A stretch of 64,000 nucleotides of DNA. It comes from Oscarella lobularis (taxonomy: Eukaryota > Porifera > Homoscleromorpha > Homosclerophorida > Oscarellidae). The stretch lies in assembly GCF_947507565.1 (NCBI RefSeq), contig NC_089179.1, positions 1,674,001 through 1,738,000 on the forward strand, in the 5' to 3' direction. This document shows positions 1 to 11,370 of the stretch, in pieces. Below the pieces are notes generated by a model that did not search any database, was not told the DNA's origin, and saw only the letters and a list, made by a program, of their open reading frames with translations. Each line of letters opens with the position of its first letter. The first letter of the stretch is position 1. The position numbers and the translations under genes are program-made.

Positions 1-82
1 CCCTGTCGTCTAATCAACGCTGAATCTTTTCTTGAGCAAAGGAGAAGTTTTGCCTTATCAGACCGCTTTTTTTCATTCTAGG

Positions 83-1572
83 CATGATACTTGGTTTTGA
101 CATGGCATTGACTACCATGAGAAAATCAGAGGTTTCTCAGTTCCTTATTCATCCCGAGTGGGCATTCGGAGCAATGGGATGTCCTCCTAGAGTTCCTGGC
201 AACGCAACGCGTATGTTCACGTCACTAGTTTCAGGCTTCCTAAAACTAAGTAGATCTGTTTTAGTTCTGTTTGAAATTGAGCTTGTAAGCTTTTCGAGCA
301 CTGTCACTGCTGAAGAAATAGACGAGACATTTGCAGAGGTAATCAAATATACTCATTGTATTGTATTGCTCTGACACTATGACCTGCCAAGGATGCCTGG
401 CGTAGTTCCAGTATAGCCCACCTCGTTAAAGTGTCTATGTCGGAAAGACAGGTATGTATTCCGTAATTGATTTTTAAAGAGAGAAAACTTATGATGTCTT
501 TAGGCCGGTAATGAATTCTTTAGTCAAGGTCAATATCAGCTGGCAATGACGAGATACGAGAAGGTAGAATTAAGAGAATTGACCTAAATTTAACCTTGCT
601 CTTTTCCTTCTCCTAGTGCATTGGTTTTCTTGAGAAAGCGTCGATGAAAGACGAAGCCGAGGAAAAGATGTGGCGCGAGGAATTGATCAAGCTCTATCTC
701 AACGTCGCCGTATGTTGCATCAGAAAGCGAATTGGACCCAAAGCAATCACCTATTGCAATAAAGTAAGCATATGCACAGACTTCTCAGAAAAAAACAGTG
801 CTCATTTTTCTTCTCTGAAAAGGTTAGAGATCTTGACAGACGCAATGCAAAGGCCTACTTTTGTCAGGGCCAGGTAGCTTACACTTCAATTCATTATTGT
901 TTATGCTATACCGTGGGCTCCCCCGGTAGGCTTACCGTATACTAGGGGAGTTCTACAAGGCCAGAAACATGTGTTTGGAAGCAGCTAGACTGAAGCCTAA
1001 TAGTGCAGAAATTCGTCAAGAACTCGCGCTCATTAACAAGTCAGTTTTCGGTTTCAAATCTAGAACTTGGTTTTGAACTTACCTATAGGAAGAAAACTGA
1101 AATGAAAGAAGTGGAGACCGGAATTTGTAGGAAAATGCTAGGCTCATGGAAAATCGAGCCTCAGTGCCAAGAAGATGGTAAGATCCTGAACTTTGGGAAT
1201 TTTGATTTTTATGTAGAACCTTCTTGCTGATAGTTGTGTCCACTAAAGAGGCCAAATCGTCTGCTTCTGACGGGGAATTGGCTGCTACTGCTCAAGAACA
1301 GCGAGAGTATGATTGCCGTTAGGTTAGGACGTTGGGGGAAACTTGTGTTTCTTAGGGCGCTCGAGGCTGAGTCCACGGGAGCTGATGTTAAGATTTATTC
1401 CGGCGGGACTCTGTCGCAGCCCCAGTTGGCTGGCTTCCAGAAAGGAGTCGAGGAGCTTGGGCTCACTACTGAGTTTACTCAGGTTAGTCTCATTACTGTA
1501 TTGAAGCTAACCTTGGTTACTGTTTTACCAAAGACGATTCCTGAGGAACTCGAAATGTTTTTCAAAAACTAA
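83..1572 (+). CDS. FKBP6: FKBP6-like inactive peptidyl-prolyl isomerase with TPRs (5' partial)
   Basis: Spliced gene whose 5' exons lie left of the window. Exons read by eye: 83-210, 265-338, 392-451, 504-563, 617-763, 823-873, about 951-1035, then three or four short 3' exons ending at the stop in 1570-1572. The first exons give the C-terminal half of an FKBP fold (motifs FLIHPEWAFG, GCPPRVPGNAT, LFEIELVSF). Later exons give TPR helices (NEFFSQGQYQLAM, LNVAVCCIRKR, RRNAKAYFCQGQ). In animals FKBP6 is a germline HSP90 co-chaperone linked to piRNA biogenesis and meiosis, with a degenerate isomerase site. The distal exons (about 1084-1304, 1356-1481, 1535-1572) form an acidic tail that I do not recognise. 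The 951 acceptor and the last junctions rest on GT-AG and phase only. Family call is strong; exact ends are less sure. Confidence 0.8.
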
Positions 1573-1853
1573 CGACTCCACGCCTTTGCTTTGAAGTGGA
1601 GTCTCAACGAGTTTATGATTCAAGAGGTATTTGGTTTGAGAATTAAAAGTCTATTTAACGTAAAAAAAGTTGACTATCAAAGTTTATTTGTTCAAGAGTT
1701 GTGTTTAATTTAAAAAAGGACCCCGAAGAGAGCTATTAGTGCAGGACAGATATCATGTTCTCCATGCAATCTGTCTTTATTGATTTCGTTCAAAAAGTTC
1801 CCAAAAATAAAAGAAAATCAAAGTTGTGTGTACGTTTTTATATATTGCATTTT

Positions 1854-3002
1854 TTACTGAGCAGATCGAACGATGGGCGACGGTATCATCTCCTCAAGGC
1901 TCTCGCCTTTCTCCAACGTCTTCTCCATCTGGACGAGCAACTTGACGCCGTCGATAACCATCTGCACCAATTCGACTTCGGACCATCCCAAACGATCGGC
2001 ATTGGAAACGTCGAAGACGCCGCCTTCGGACGCCGTATCGACGCCGCCCGTGCCGCGTTTCTGAAGACGCAAATTTCCCAGCACCTCATCGAATCGTTCG
2101 TGCGCGGAGAGCAGCGGCAATTTCACGTGAACGCCGGCGCGCAAACCCGTGCCAAGATTCGACGGGCACGTAAGTACGTAGCCTAGACGCTCGTTCCACA
2201 TGAACTCGCGTCCGCGCGCCTTGATCGACTCCTCGACGCGTCGCAATCCGTCGCAGAAGCGCGCGAACACGGCGCGCATGTCGCCGCCGTTCTGCATCGC
2301 TATGACACGCATGTGATCCTCCTCGTTGATCCAAACGAGAAAGTTTTTCGCCGCGTTGTGCCATATGCCGCGCGCGTCCGGCCAATCGCGCGCCATGCCG
2401 GCGCTCGTCAGAAGCGGCGACACGGGCTTGTCGAAGAGAAAATGATCGGCAATCAAGTGCTCCTGCTCCGTCGTCGTCATCGTCGCCAGCGGATAATAGT
2501 GACCGGTGAAGTCGCCGTCCAATTCCGACAGCGCGTCGACGACGATCGCCTCCACGCGTCGTCGTTCGGCGCGGCTGCACTTCGGTGGCAGCGAGAGGCC
2601 GCGAATCGAGCGGCCCGTGCGTACGCGCGAGCTGAGGACGTAGTGCGGGTCGAGATCGTTTTCGTCGCCGCCGATCAGTTTGTCGGCGTTTAAGTCCGTT
2701 CGATGGGCGTCTGTCTTTTGAAAGCCGCCGTGGCGACTTTCGATGATCGGGTCGAGCAGGTCGGCGAAGACGTCGTACGTTTCTTCGTCGCCGGCGACGG
2801 CGCCGACGGTCATGATGAATGGATGACCGGGATTGTCGACGCCTGTTTGAATTACTTCGTCGAGAGTGAATCCGCTCGGCGTCGAAACGTCGCGCAGTCG
2901 TGCGTAGATGTCTTCTGTCAGGGCGCGAGCCATGTGGTTGTTGTGCTTCGATAGGTTGGGGTAGTCGGCCGAAGGAGGAAAGCGCTTTCGTGCCGCCGAC
3001 AT
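1854..3002 (-). CDS. Creatine kinase (phosphagen kinase), intronless
   Basis: About 382 residues, the usual length of a cytosolic creatine kinase monomer, in one uninterrupted exon. It transfers phosphate between ATP and creatine. Visible features: N-terminal all-alpha phosphagen kinase domain with [14 protein letters not shown], then [14 protein letters not shown] (nucleotide-binding arginines), the long [11 protein letters not shown] and [10 protein letters not shown] blocks, the reactive-cysteine motif [14 protein letters not shown], and [13 protein letters not shown]. The cysteine context CPSN is of creatine-kinase rather than arginine-kinase type. The frame is open upstream to 3038, but the codon there is TTG; the first ATG is at 3002 (MSAARKRF), giving the normal length. 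No clear mitochondrial presequence, so cytosolic is likelier. Neighbours are unrelated. Confidence 0.95.
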   Translation of the reverse strand: MSAARKRFPPSADYPNLSKHNNHMARALTEDIYARLRDVSTPSGFTLDEVIQTGVDNPGHPFIMTVGAVAGDEETYDVFADLLDPIIESRHGGFQKTDAHRTDLNADKLIGGDENDLDPHYVLSSRVRTGRSIRGLSLPPKCSRAERRRVEAIVVDALSELDGDFTGHYYPLATMTTTEQEHLIADHFLFDKPVSPLLTSAGMARDWPDARGIWHNAAKNFLVWINEEDHMRVIAMQNGGDMRAVFARFCDGLRRVEESIKARGREFMWNERLGYVLTCPSNLGTGLRAGVHVKLPLLSAHERFDEVLGNLRLQKRGTGGVDTASEGGVFDVSNADRLGWSEVELVQMVIDGVKLLVQMEKTLEKGESLEEMIPSPIVRSAQ

Positions 3003-3175
3003 TTTTCTGTTTCTCGTGTTTGTGACGTCACAAATCAAAATTAATTAAATCGGAAGTAAGACAGGCTTACTTTTTATGTTGGAACGACAACCAAAGCGAC
3101 CCTTTGTTATAGGTCCACGACTGAGTTGGCATTTGATTGGAAGATCAAATGGGAAGAGGGAAGATTTCGTGCGCT

Positions 3176-3194
3176 CGCGCGCGCGCGCGCGCGC
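3176..3194. repeat. (CG)n dinucleotide run
   Basis: An alternating C/G run in the 315-bp spacer between the creatine kinase start (3002) and the end of SRCR copy A (3318). I see no gene in this spacer. Its right end (about 3250-3310) resembles the 3' flank of the other SRCR units. Confidence 0.85.
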
Positions 3195-3317
3195 TAAGGA
3201 CACGTGAAGAAAGACCATATCTCATCGTACTCATCGTATCGAACATCAAAAAAAGGTAGGCGACGAAACAGCTAGGCGACACGGGACAAACAGGCAAGCG
3301 ACTGCATCAGTAACTAG

Positions 3318-6300
3318 TTACCCGCAAACAACGCCAGCGTACTCACTAGGAGAGCAATTGTGGGTTCCCCAACCCCTGAAAGAGCAATCCTGTAGTTGCT
3401 GTTCATTTCCATTGCACTGCACGTCGTCCATCCGTATTTCAATGGACGCAGTGTTGCCAAACGCAGATCCTGTTGTATAGCGTTCAGCCCTTGTAAAACC
3501 CAATTGTCGACAAACGACGTGCGCGTCACTGAGATCCCAACCGTCGTCACAAACTCTTCCCCACTCGTTGTTGTGATACACCTCGACGTGACCCTCATTG
3601 CCTCTAGATCCACCAACGAGTCTAATACCACCTCTACCTCCGCAGATGACTCCGGCAACGTAACTGGAACTGCAGCTTCCTTTTTTCCAGGACGAGAACC
3701 GACAGCGGCTAAGAGTTGTCTCGCTTCCACTGCATGTCACGTCATTCATCCACATTGACTGCGACGCTGTGCCAAATCTTCCTTTAGTTGCAGAAGGTGA
3801 TGTCACTAAAAACCCGAGCTCTCTGCACACAACGACTGCGGCTTTTGAATCCCAGTTGCTGTCACACACGCCTCCCCATGACCCGTCATAGAAAATCTCA
3901 ACTCGGCCCGCGAGTGGATAACCGTCGCCAACAAGCCTAAGTGGTAATTTGTTGCACACTATTCCCGCATCTTCATCGTGAGAGCAGCGATGTAACCCCC
4001 AACCAGGAAAACGGCATTGTGCAAGGCTATTCTCTTCTCCTGTACAAGAGACTTCTTCCATCCAGATAGGTCCCGTTCCGCGTCCATAATACGATTGACT
4101 CCGGTATATTTTTGCTGGTCCAAATCCCAATTCAAGACAAGCGACAGTCGCATCTTCTATTTCCCAGTTGTCATCGCAGATTGTACCCCACTGTCCTTTG
4201 TGTAGGATCTCAATTCGTCCTTCTTCTGGAACGGAGCCTCCAACAAGACGCAGGTTTGAAACGCAATCAACTGCAATACTACGACTGGAAGAGTCAGAAT
4301 GGCAATTGCCTTGGGCGCAGCTGTCTAACTCCGTCTCGTTTCCGTTACACAGAAAGCCTGACGACAATACTTCTTGTGAGGTCTCAATGATCTTTGAACT
4401 CTTTGCTCTGTAATATCCCAACTGTTGGCAAGCAACGTCACCAACGTGGACATTGTGCGCATTCCATCTGTTTTCACAAATTGCTTTCCAAGTTCCGTTG
4501 TGAAGGATTTCAACACTACCACTATTTGGAGCAAGCCCGTCGACGAGTCGAATGTTTTCGGCACACACGACAGTGGCAATGCGGCGGTGGTGCAAACAGT
4601 CATGTTTTCCCCAGCCACTAAACTCACAGTCTGCAAGACTTGCTTCAGTTCCATTGCAAGCCAGCTTGTCCATTAGCACTGTTTCAGAATTGTGTCCTGA
4701 TAGTTCAGTAGTGTTGTAAGACACGGCTCTATAATACCCCAACTGCCGGCAGGCAACATGCGCATCGTTCAAGTCCCAGCCCCGACTGCACAGTCTACCC
4801 CAAACGCCTTCATGCTGCGCCTCAATGATTCCTTCATTCGCTCTCATCCCATCAACTAGCCTGATGCCTGAAACGCAGATCACTCCTGCCTGACGACCAC
4901 AGTAGCGTTTCTTTTGTATATTAAAAGAGCAGTCAGCAAAATCGGACTCGTCTCCTGTGCACTGAATATTTTCTAATGTCAAATGCTCCGTTTGTAGATC
5001 GTCTGGAAACGAACCGCCAAAGTACTCCTTCGCTTTTTCATATCCAAGCTGTCGACAGACGACCTGAGCGTCATTCATATCCCAATAATCGTCGCAAACG
5101 GCGTGCCAGACACCGCTAAGCAGCACTTCAACACGACCCTCTTCAATCGAAGACCCTCCAACAAGCCGAATGTCAGCGAAGCAAGTGATCTCCACGTCGT
5201 TTTCATGAGTGCAAGCAGGCTCGCGGACACCCCAGCCCGGAAACTTACATTCGTCCAGTCGATTTTCGACACCCGTGCAAGCGAGACTGCTCATCCAGAT
5301 CCTGTCGGACTCGCTGCCCGGCTCAGAAGCGCGTCCCGTCTGTTTAGCTCCGTGGAATCCCAACTGCCTGCACGCTACGTGCGCGTCAGGTAAACCCCAG
5401 CCTTTGTCGCATACTGTGCCCCATTTTCCGTTGCGAAGAACCTCGACTCTACCTTCCTCGGGACGCAGTCCGCCGACAAGTCGAATGTCTCCCGTGCAGA
5501 CGACACCCACGTCTTGACTGTGATTGCACTGGTGAATTCCCCATCCACCGAACGAACACTCGGACAAGTCGGATTCGGTGCCGCTGCAGCGCAAACCGTC
5601 CATCCAGATGGCTCCCGAACCCTCGCCGAAATGAGCACCCTTCGTGGCAGCTGTTGCACCGCTGTAGCCGCGATTCATCTGACGACAGGCGACGGCGGCG
5701 TCGGCAATATCCCAGTCGTTGTCGCAAATCGTTCCCCAGACACCGTTTCGAAGGAGTTCAACTCGACCTTCCCATTCTGTCGAGCCACCGACCAGTCGCA
5801 TTTGAGACCTCGCTGCGGCTAGATATATGCATTCGCCTTTTGGCCCCCTTCGACCCCGTCGACCTATTGACCCTCTCGCACCCTCTTCTCCGCGATCGCC
5901 CTTGTCGCCTTTCGGTCCTTGAAGACCGCTAGGACCCTGTTCTCCCTTCTGTCCGGCAGCACAGAATTCACCGGGTTGACAGCGTTTTGCTACCTCCTGC
6001 AGAATGTAGCTAGCAAAACCACTGACGCCTGGGTCACCAGTATGTCGGGAAAATCGTTTCTTGTTTGAAATGATCTGATCGGGAGGGAGGGGCATCGACT
6101 GCGGCATATCGTCCCTGATGAGTTGCATGCATCAAGTCGCGGTGGTCGCTTTTCAAGAGATTCATCTCAGATTCGAGCTGCGCTTTGCTTTGTTTTAGTT
6201 GGTGCAAGCTCTCCTTCATCTCGACGATGGAGACGATGCAGTACACCGTAGTTAGTCCAACCGCAAGAGATATAGATAGACCCAACCACGAGACAACGTG

Positions 6301-6351
6301 CAATTGGCGGCAGCGAGCGACGTACTCACCAGAGTCTTCTTTTCCTTTCAT
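3318..6351 (-). pseudogene. SRCR copy A: MARCO-like type II receptor with 8 SRCR domains, frameshifted
   Basis: Alpha-type copy. The 5' part (6351 down to about 6128) encodes a short basic tail, a membrane span (WLGLSISLAVGLTTVYCIV) and the start of a heptad-like coiled coil. The remainder, in another frame from about 6128 to 3318, encodes the end of the coiled coil, a collagen-like GXY stretch (GEQGPSGLQGPKGDKGDRG) and eight SRCR domains, each opening with a variant of RLVGG and carrying six or more cysteines. At about 6125-6130 the sequence reads tgcatgcatcaagtc where copies C-E read tgcatcaagtc: a 4-bp GCAT duplication that shifts the frame and would stop the protein before the collagen region. 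Otherwise intact, so this may be a recent null allele or a sequence error. The collagen stretch is two triplets shorter than in copies B, D and E. Confidence 0.85.
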
Positions 6352-6400
6352 TCGTTTCTTTCTACTCAAATGAGTAAAGGAGCATAATGTATTGGAAAAT

Positions 6401-6416
6401 TCACGTGACGTAATTA
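6401..6416 (-). promoter_or_regulatory. E-box plus CRE-like site upstream of SRCR A
   Basis: tcacgtgacgtaatta, about 50 bp upstream of the SRCR A start. The CACGTGA core is kept at a similar place upstream of all six SRCR copies; the adjoining TGACGTAA (CRE-like) is seen only in alpha copies A and C. Function is inferred from conservation and position. Confidence 0.4.
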
Positions 6417-6652
6417 TGCACGTTACGGATTATGTGGTAATTAAACAAGTGTAGCATCTTCTCTAGAAGCCGTCATCAACATTATAGCCTCTTCCTCATG
6501 GCATTGATTATTTACGTGTACTGATTAATTAAGTCCTTGATCTTCTTCGAACGTTTTATCTCATTAGAATGCTCCGTAGATGACAAAAGGTTTGTTATAG
6601 AAGAAAAAGAAAACAACCAGGAGCAAGGAAACACAGACACTAGGGTGCGGAT

Positions 6653-7941
6653 TCAGTCAGATTCAGCTAGAAAAGAAAAGTCTTTCATACTGCTTTCTGA
6701 TGGAGATCCTGTGGCAATAAGACGCTCTTCATCATCATCATCGGTGATGTCTTGTATTAATTAAAACAGGCCTGTCGAGTTTAGACAAAATGATCCTTTT
6801 CAATTTTTTGACTGTTTTGCAAAATGGTGCTGAGGTCAGCGTGAATGTAAAGCGGGTTACATAATGCTACGATGGCCAGCGGTAGCAATTGCTCAAGATA
6901 CGTCATATTCATTGGGAATAACAGTATAGTGAAAGCAGTCCAGCCAAAGAAAGTAACAATGGCAATTGCAATTAAACGAAAGCCTAGTCCTCCCAAACGA
7001 TTTGAAACAACTGATTCTCTTGATCGTCTTAGTTTATCTGCTATTATAATGTAAATTCCTGCTGCTGCTCCAATGAGTAAAAAGTGAATTCCAAATGCTA
7101 TCCCCGCAATTTCTTTAACTACAGAGGGTAGTGTAAAAGTAGTCGCTTTATTAGTTCTTTCTCCATGCAATGCAACTGAGGCCGCGTCCTTCAGAAACGA
7201 AGTGATTAGAATGCAGTTTTGAAGCATCACAATAGAAAATGTGGCATTTGTCAAATTTTCTTGAGCGTGGGGAGTTACAGCATACAACGAGGCAATAGAT
7301 GTGTTGTGGCCAGGGAATTGGTTGGGTGAAAACATTGCTATTCCAAGCCCAAGAGCAACGATCCATCCAATAAAAAGAAAAACAATTATGCATATGTGCG
7401 TTAGGCAGCAGCAGCGTCTTTTTCCAAACACCACATTTGCGTAGTAGAAAGCAATCGTATAAGTTATCATGCCAGAAACGAGTATACTCGTACTTTCCAT
7501 TACTCCGGATACGTGGCACAGTGACGTCATAAGCTCTACTTCGTTTGTAAAATCAAAACCGAGCAAGACCAACTGTACAGATAGAGAAAAATAACCAGTT
7601 GGATTCCAATAGGAGATCTGCAGTGGCCAAATTTACGACAAGTAGAGAAGGGATGCTGTTGCGCACTTCTCTGCGTCTCCTGCAACGCCAGATCATGACA
7701 GACAGGTTACCCGTAATGATAAGCAAGCAAAATATAAGAAAAAAAGCGCTTTCTGCAGCTGAGAGCTTCACATACGACGTCAAGTAGCTGTCATAGTCGA
7801 AGACCGCGTCATCACACACCGTAACCATACTTTCTCCGGATGTACATTCATTTTGCGGATGTGCGCATGTGCGAATTTTTGGAGGAATGTCACCATAGAT
7901 GTATGATGCCACCCTGATGCCAAAAGATATCTCTCCGCCAT
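6653..7941 (-). pseudogene. GPCR copy A (alpha type), broken by several small indels
   Basis: Nearly identical to GPCR C but frame-broken. Against C (14703-16058) I see a 1-bp loss near 7608 (aatagg versus aagtagg), a second 1-bp loss near 7552 (gtttgtaaaa versus gttcggtaaaa), a 1-bp gain near 6850 (gtaaagcggg versus gtaagcggg) and a 4-bp gain near 6758 (ATTA). The first two nearly compensate each other but scramble the TM2-TM3 link; the third removes the end of TM7 and the tail. Readable parts: a GN-containing TM1, VVNLATADLLL of TM2, and a cysteine cluster after TM3. With several indels, decay is likelier than a single sequencing error. Start taken by alignment with copy C. Confidence 0.85.
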
Positions 7942-8268
7942 TGCCGCAAAAGGAAGGAAACACACGAACTACAGTCTCCCTTCGGGGCCTATACAGTACC
8001 TCTCGGGCCCAACGTATAGATATATCTACAACGACACCCTTACATCTTTTTCGAACAGGTAGGCCACGAAACAGCTAGGCGACACGGGACGAATTACGTG
8101 GAACAATAGACTGTTTTGCATTATGAACAGGGTCCCCCTTTTAAGGCTACTGTACCCTCTTTCGAACAAACACCCATTCCTTGTCATATCACAGTGTACA
8201 ACGTATCAAGCATAAAAGGGTACAGACGACACGAGACAACCAGGCCTATAGGCAACTGCATTGGTAGT
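7942..8268. repeat. Alpha/beta unit spacer (copy 1)
   Basis: Spacer between GPCR A and the 3' end of SRCR B. It is repeated almost unchanged at 16059-16379 (shared blocks such as gctaggcgacacg and tttgcattatgaacagggtc), and partly at 3250-3317. It should hold the 3' end of the beta SRCR and the promoter of the alpha GPCR. No gene seen. Confidence 0.75.
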
Positions 8269-11200
8269 CTAATACTCACAAACAACACCAGCGTTCTGTT
8301 GATACGTTGAGCAACGATAACTGTAACTTCCCCAACCACTGAAAGAGCAATCTTCTAAATTCAGTTCCTTTCCGTTGCACTGTACGTTGTTCATCCACAC
8401 TCTAATGGAAGTGCTACCAAACGTAGAGTGTGTTGTGTATCGTTCAGCTCTTGTAAAACCCAATTGTCGGCAAACGACGTGCGCGTCGTTGAGATCCCAA
8501 TAGTCATGACAAACTCTTCCCCATTGGTTACTGTGATACACCTCGACGCGACCTTCATGGGGTCCAGACCCACCAACGAGTCTTATCGTTTCTTTGCAGA
8601 TAACTCCGGCGACGTAACTGGAACTGCCACAGCTTCCTTCTTTCCAGGACGAAAATTGACAATGGGTAAGAGTTGTCTCGCGCCCATTGCATGTCACGTC
8701 ATTCATCCACAGTGACTGTGATGCAGTGCCAAATCTCCCTCTGGTTGCGCTAGGTCGCCTAACTAAAATCCCTAGGTCTCCGCAGACGACGTCTGCAGCT
8801 TTTATATCCCAGTTACTGTCACACACGCCTCCCCATGATCCGTTATAGAAAATCTCAACTCGGCCCTGGCTTGAATGACTGCCGCCAACAAGCCTGATTC
8901 GCGATTTGCTGCACACGATTCCCGCGTCTTCGTCGTGAGAACAGCGATGGATCCCCCAACCAGGAAAACGGCAGTCCGCAAGGCTGCTCTCTTTTCCTGT
9001 ACACGCAATTTCTTCCATCCAGATAGGTCCCGTTCCACCTCCATAATAGGAATAACCCCGGTATTTCCTCGCTGGCCCGTAGCCTAATTCCAGACACGCG
9101 ACAGTCGCATCTTCTATGTCCCAGTTGTCGTCGCAGATTGTACCCCACTGTCCTTTGTGTAGGATCTCAATTCGTCCTTCTTCTGGAACGGAGCCTCCAA
9201 CGAGACGCAGGTTAGAAACGCAATCAACTGCAATAGAACGACTGGAAGAGTCAGAATGACAACTGTCTTGGGCGCAGCTGTCCAACTCCGTCTCGTTTCC
9301 GTGACACAGAAAGCCTGACGACAACACCTCTTGTGAGGTCTCAACGATCTTTGAGCTCTTTGCTCTGTAATATCCCAACTGTTGGCAAGCAACGTCACCA
9401 ACGTAGGCATTGTCCTTATTCCATGTATTTTCGCAAATGGCTTTCCAAGTTCCATTGTGAAGGATTTCAATACTGCCACTATTTGGAGTACGCCCATCGA
9501 CGAGTCGAATATTGTCAGCACACACGACAGTGGCAATGCGGTTGTGATTCAAACAGTTGTGTTTTCCCCAGCCACCAAACTCACAGTCTGCAAGATTTGG
9601 CTCAGTTCCATTGCAAGCCAGCTTGTCCATTAGCACTGTTTCACCTGATAGTTCAGTAGTGTTGTAAGACACGGCGCGATAGTACCCCAACTGCCGGCAG
9701 GCAACATGCGCATCGTTCAAGTCCCAGCCCCGACTGCACAGTCTACCCCAGACGTCTCTATGCTTCACCTCAATGATTCCTTCATTCGCTCTCATCCCAC
9801 CAACTAATCGGATGTCTGAAACGCACGTCACTCCTGCCTGACGACCGCAGTAGCGTTCCTCTTGTACTATAAAAGAGCAGTCAACAAAATCGGACTCGTC
9901 TCCTGTACACTGAATATTTTCTAATGTCGACTGTTCTATTTGTAGATCATCTGGAAACGAGGCGCTGAAATACTCCTTGGCTTTTTCATATCCAAGCTGC
10001 CTGCAGACGACTTGAGCGTCATTCATATCCCAATTATCGTCGCAAACGGCGTACCAAACACCGCCAAGCAGCACTTCAACGCGACCCTCTTCAGCTGCAG
10101 AGCCTCCTACGAGCCGAGTGCCTTCAGCGAAGCAAGTGATCGCCACGTCGTTTTCATGAGTGCAAACATGTTCGCGGACACCCCAGCCCGAAAACGTACA
10201 TTCGTCCAGTCGATTTTCGACGCCTGCGCAGGTGACATTGCTCATCCAAATCCTATCGGACTCGCTGCCCGGCTCAGAAGCGCGTCCCGTCTGTTTAGCT
10301 CCGTGGAATCCCAACTGCCTGCACGCCACGTGCGCATCAGCTAAACCCCAGCCTTTGTCGCATACTGTGCCCCATTTTCCGTTGCGAAGAACCTCGACTC
10401 TACCCTCCTCGGGACGCAGTCCGCCGACAAGTCGAATGTCTCCCGCGCAGACGACACCCACGTCTTGACTGTGATTGCACTGGTGAATTCCCCATCCGCC
10501 GAACAAACACTCGGACAAGTCGGATTCGGTGCCGCTGCAGTGCAAACCGTCCATCCAGATGGCTCCCGAACCCTCGCCGAAATGAGCGCCGCTCGTGGCA
10601 GCAATTGCACCGCTGTAGCCGCGATTCATCTGACGACAGGCGACGGCGGCGTCGGCGATATCCCAGTCATTGTCGCAAATCGTTCCCCAGACACCGTTTC
10701 GAAGGAGTTCGACTCGACCTTCCCATTCTGTCGAGCCACCGACCAGTCGCATTTGTGACCCCGCTGCGACTGGATATATGCATTTGCCTTTTGGCCCCCT
10801 TCGGCCCCGTTGACCCATTGATCCTCTGGGACCTTCTGGTCCTCTCGCACCCTCTTCTCCGCGATCGCCCTTGTCGCCTTTTGGTCCTTGAAGACCGCTA
10901 GGACCCTGTTCTCCCTTCTGTCCGGCAGCGCAGAATTCGCCGGGTTGACAGCGTTTTGCTACCTCCTGCAGAATGTAGGTGACAAAACCACTGACGACTG
11001 GATCACCAGTAGTATGTCGGGAAAATCGTTTCTTGTTTGAAATGATCTGGGAGGGAGGGAGGGACATCGACTGGGGCATTTCGTCCCTGATGAGTTGCAT
11101 TAAGTCGCGGTGGTCACTTTTCAAAAGATTCATCTCAGATTCGAGCTGCTCTTTGCTTTGTTTTAGTTGGTTCAAGCTCTCCTTCATCTCGACAATGGAG

Positions 11201-11319
11201 ACAAAGCAGTACACCGTTGCTATTCCAACCGCGAAGGATATGAATAGACCCAACCACGAGACAACGTGCAATTGGCGGCAGCGGGCGATGTACTCACCAG
11301 AGTCCTCTTTTCCTTTCAT
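8269..11319 (-). CDS. SRCR copy B: intact MARCO-like type II receptor, collagen + 8 SRCR
   Basis: The only uninterrupted copy: about 1016 residues in a single exon. The frame is open six codons further up, but that codon is TTG; the ATG at 11319 gives MKGKEDSGEY. Order: cytoplasmic tail of about 19 residues; signal-anchor span (WLGLFISFAVGIATVYCFV); coiled coil to about residue 90; spacer with a Cys pair (RCQPGEFC); collagen-like stretch of about 15 GXY triplets; then eight SRCR domains from about residue 190 to the end. Each SRCR has the RLVGG..GRVE start, W-G-[TR]-[IV]-C-D, VACRQLG and a closing G-[VI]-[VT]-C. This is the layout of class A scavenger receptors (MARCO, SR-AI), which have one SRCR. 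A trimeric surface receptor binding particles, microbes or matrix is inferred. SRCR5 is the most diverged domain. Confidence 0.92.
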   Translation of the reverse strand: MKGKEDSGEYIARCRQLHVVSWLGLFISFAVGIATVYCFVSIVEMKESLNQLKQSKEQLESEMNLLKSDHRDLMQLIRDEMPQSMSLPPSQIISNKKRFSRHTTGDPVVSGFVTYILQEVAKRCQPGEFCAAGQKGEQGPSGLQGPKGDKGDRGEEGARGPEGPRGSMGQRGRRGPKGKCIYPVAAGSQMRLVGGSTEWEGRVELLRNGVWGTICDNDWDIADAAVACRQMNRGYSGAIAATSGAHFGEGSGAIWMDGLHCSGTESDLSECLFGGWGIHQCNHSQDVGVVCAGDIRLVGGLRPEEGRVEVLRNGKWGTVCDKGWGLADAHVACRQLGFHGAKQTGRASEPGSESDRIWMSNVTCAGVENRLDECTFSGWGVREHVCTHENDVAITCFAEGTRLVGGSAAEEGRVEVLLGGVWYAVCDDNWDMNDAQVVCRQLGYEKAKEYFSASFPDDLQIEQSTLENIQCTGDESDFVDCSFIVQEERYCGRQAGVTCVSDIRLVGGMRANEGIIEVKHRDVWGRLCSRGWDLNDAHVACRQLGYYRAVSYNTTELSGETVLMDKLACNGTEPNLADCEFGGWGKHNCLNHNRIATVVCADNIRLVDGRTPNSGSIEILHNGTWKAICENTWNKDNAYVGDVACQQLGYYRAKSSKIVETSQEVLSSGFLCHGNETELDSCAQDSCHSDSSSRSIAVDCVSNLRLVGGSVPEEGRIEILHKGQWGTICDDNWDIEDATVACLELGYGPARKYRGYSYYGGGTGPIWMEEIACTGKESSLADCRFPGWGIHRCSHDEDAGIVCSKSRIRLVGGSHSSQGRVEIFYNGSWGGVCDSNWDIKAADVVCGDLGILVRRPSATRGRFGTASQSLWMNDVTCNGRETTLTHCQFSSWKEGSCGSSSYVAGVICKETIRLVGGSGPHEGRVEVYHSNQWGRVCHDYWDLNDAHVVCRQLGFTRAERYTTHSTFGSTSIRVWMNNVQCNGKELNLEDCSFSGWGSYSYRCSTYQQNAGVVCEY

Positions 11320-11363
11320 TCGTTTCTTTCTACTCAAAGGAATTCTATTATGTATAGAAAATT

Positions 11364-11370
11364 CACGTGA
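11364..11370 (-). promoter_or_regulatory. Conserved E-box upstream of SRCR B
   Basis: CACGTGA about 45 bp upstream of the SRCR B start, in a block shared with D, E and F (attcacgtgatctg). The alpha-type CRE half is absent here. Confidence 0.35.

Noticed and set aside
3314-6000. Many long plus-strand open frames opposite the SRCR and GPCR genes
   Set aside because: They mirror conserved Cys/Trp/Gly codons on the minus strand and recur in each copy as shadows; they show no domains of their own.
6300-6345. A GT donor (ctggtgagtac) near the SRCR start suggested a 5' intron
   Set aside because: Reading straight through gives the tail, membrane span and coiled coil in one frame in the intact copy B, so splicing is not needed.
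6352-6369. Starting SRCR proteins six codons further upstream (SRKKR)
   Set aside because: The codon there is TTG in the copies checked; the ATG follows six codons later in all copies.
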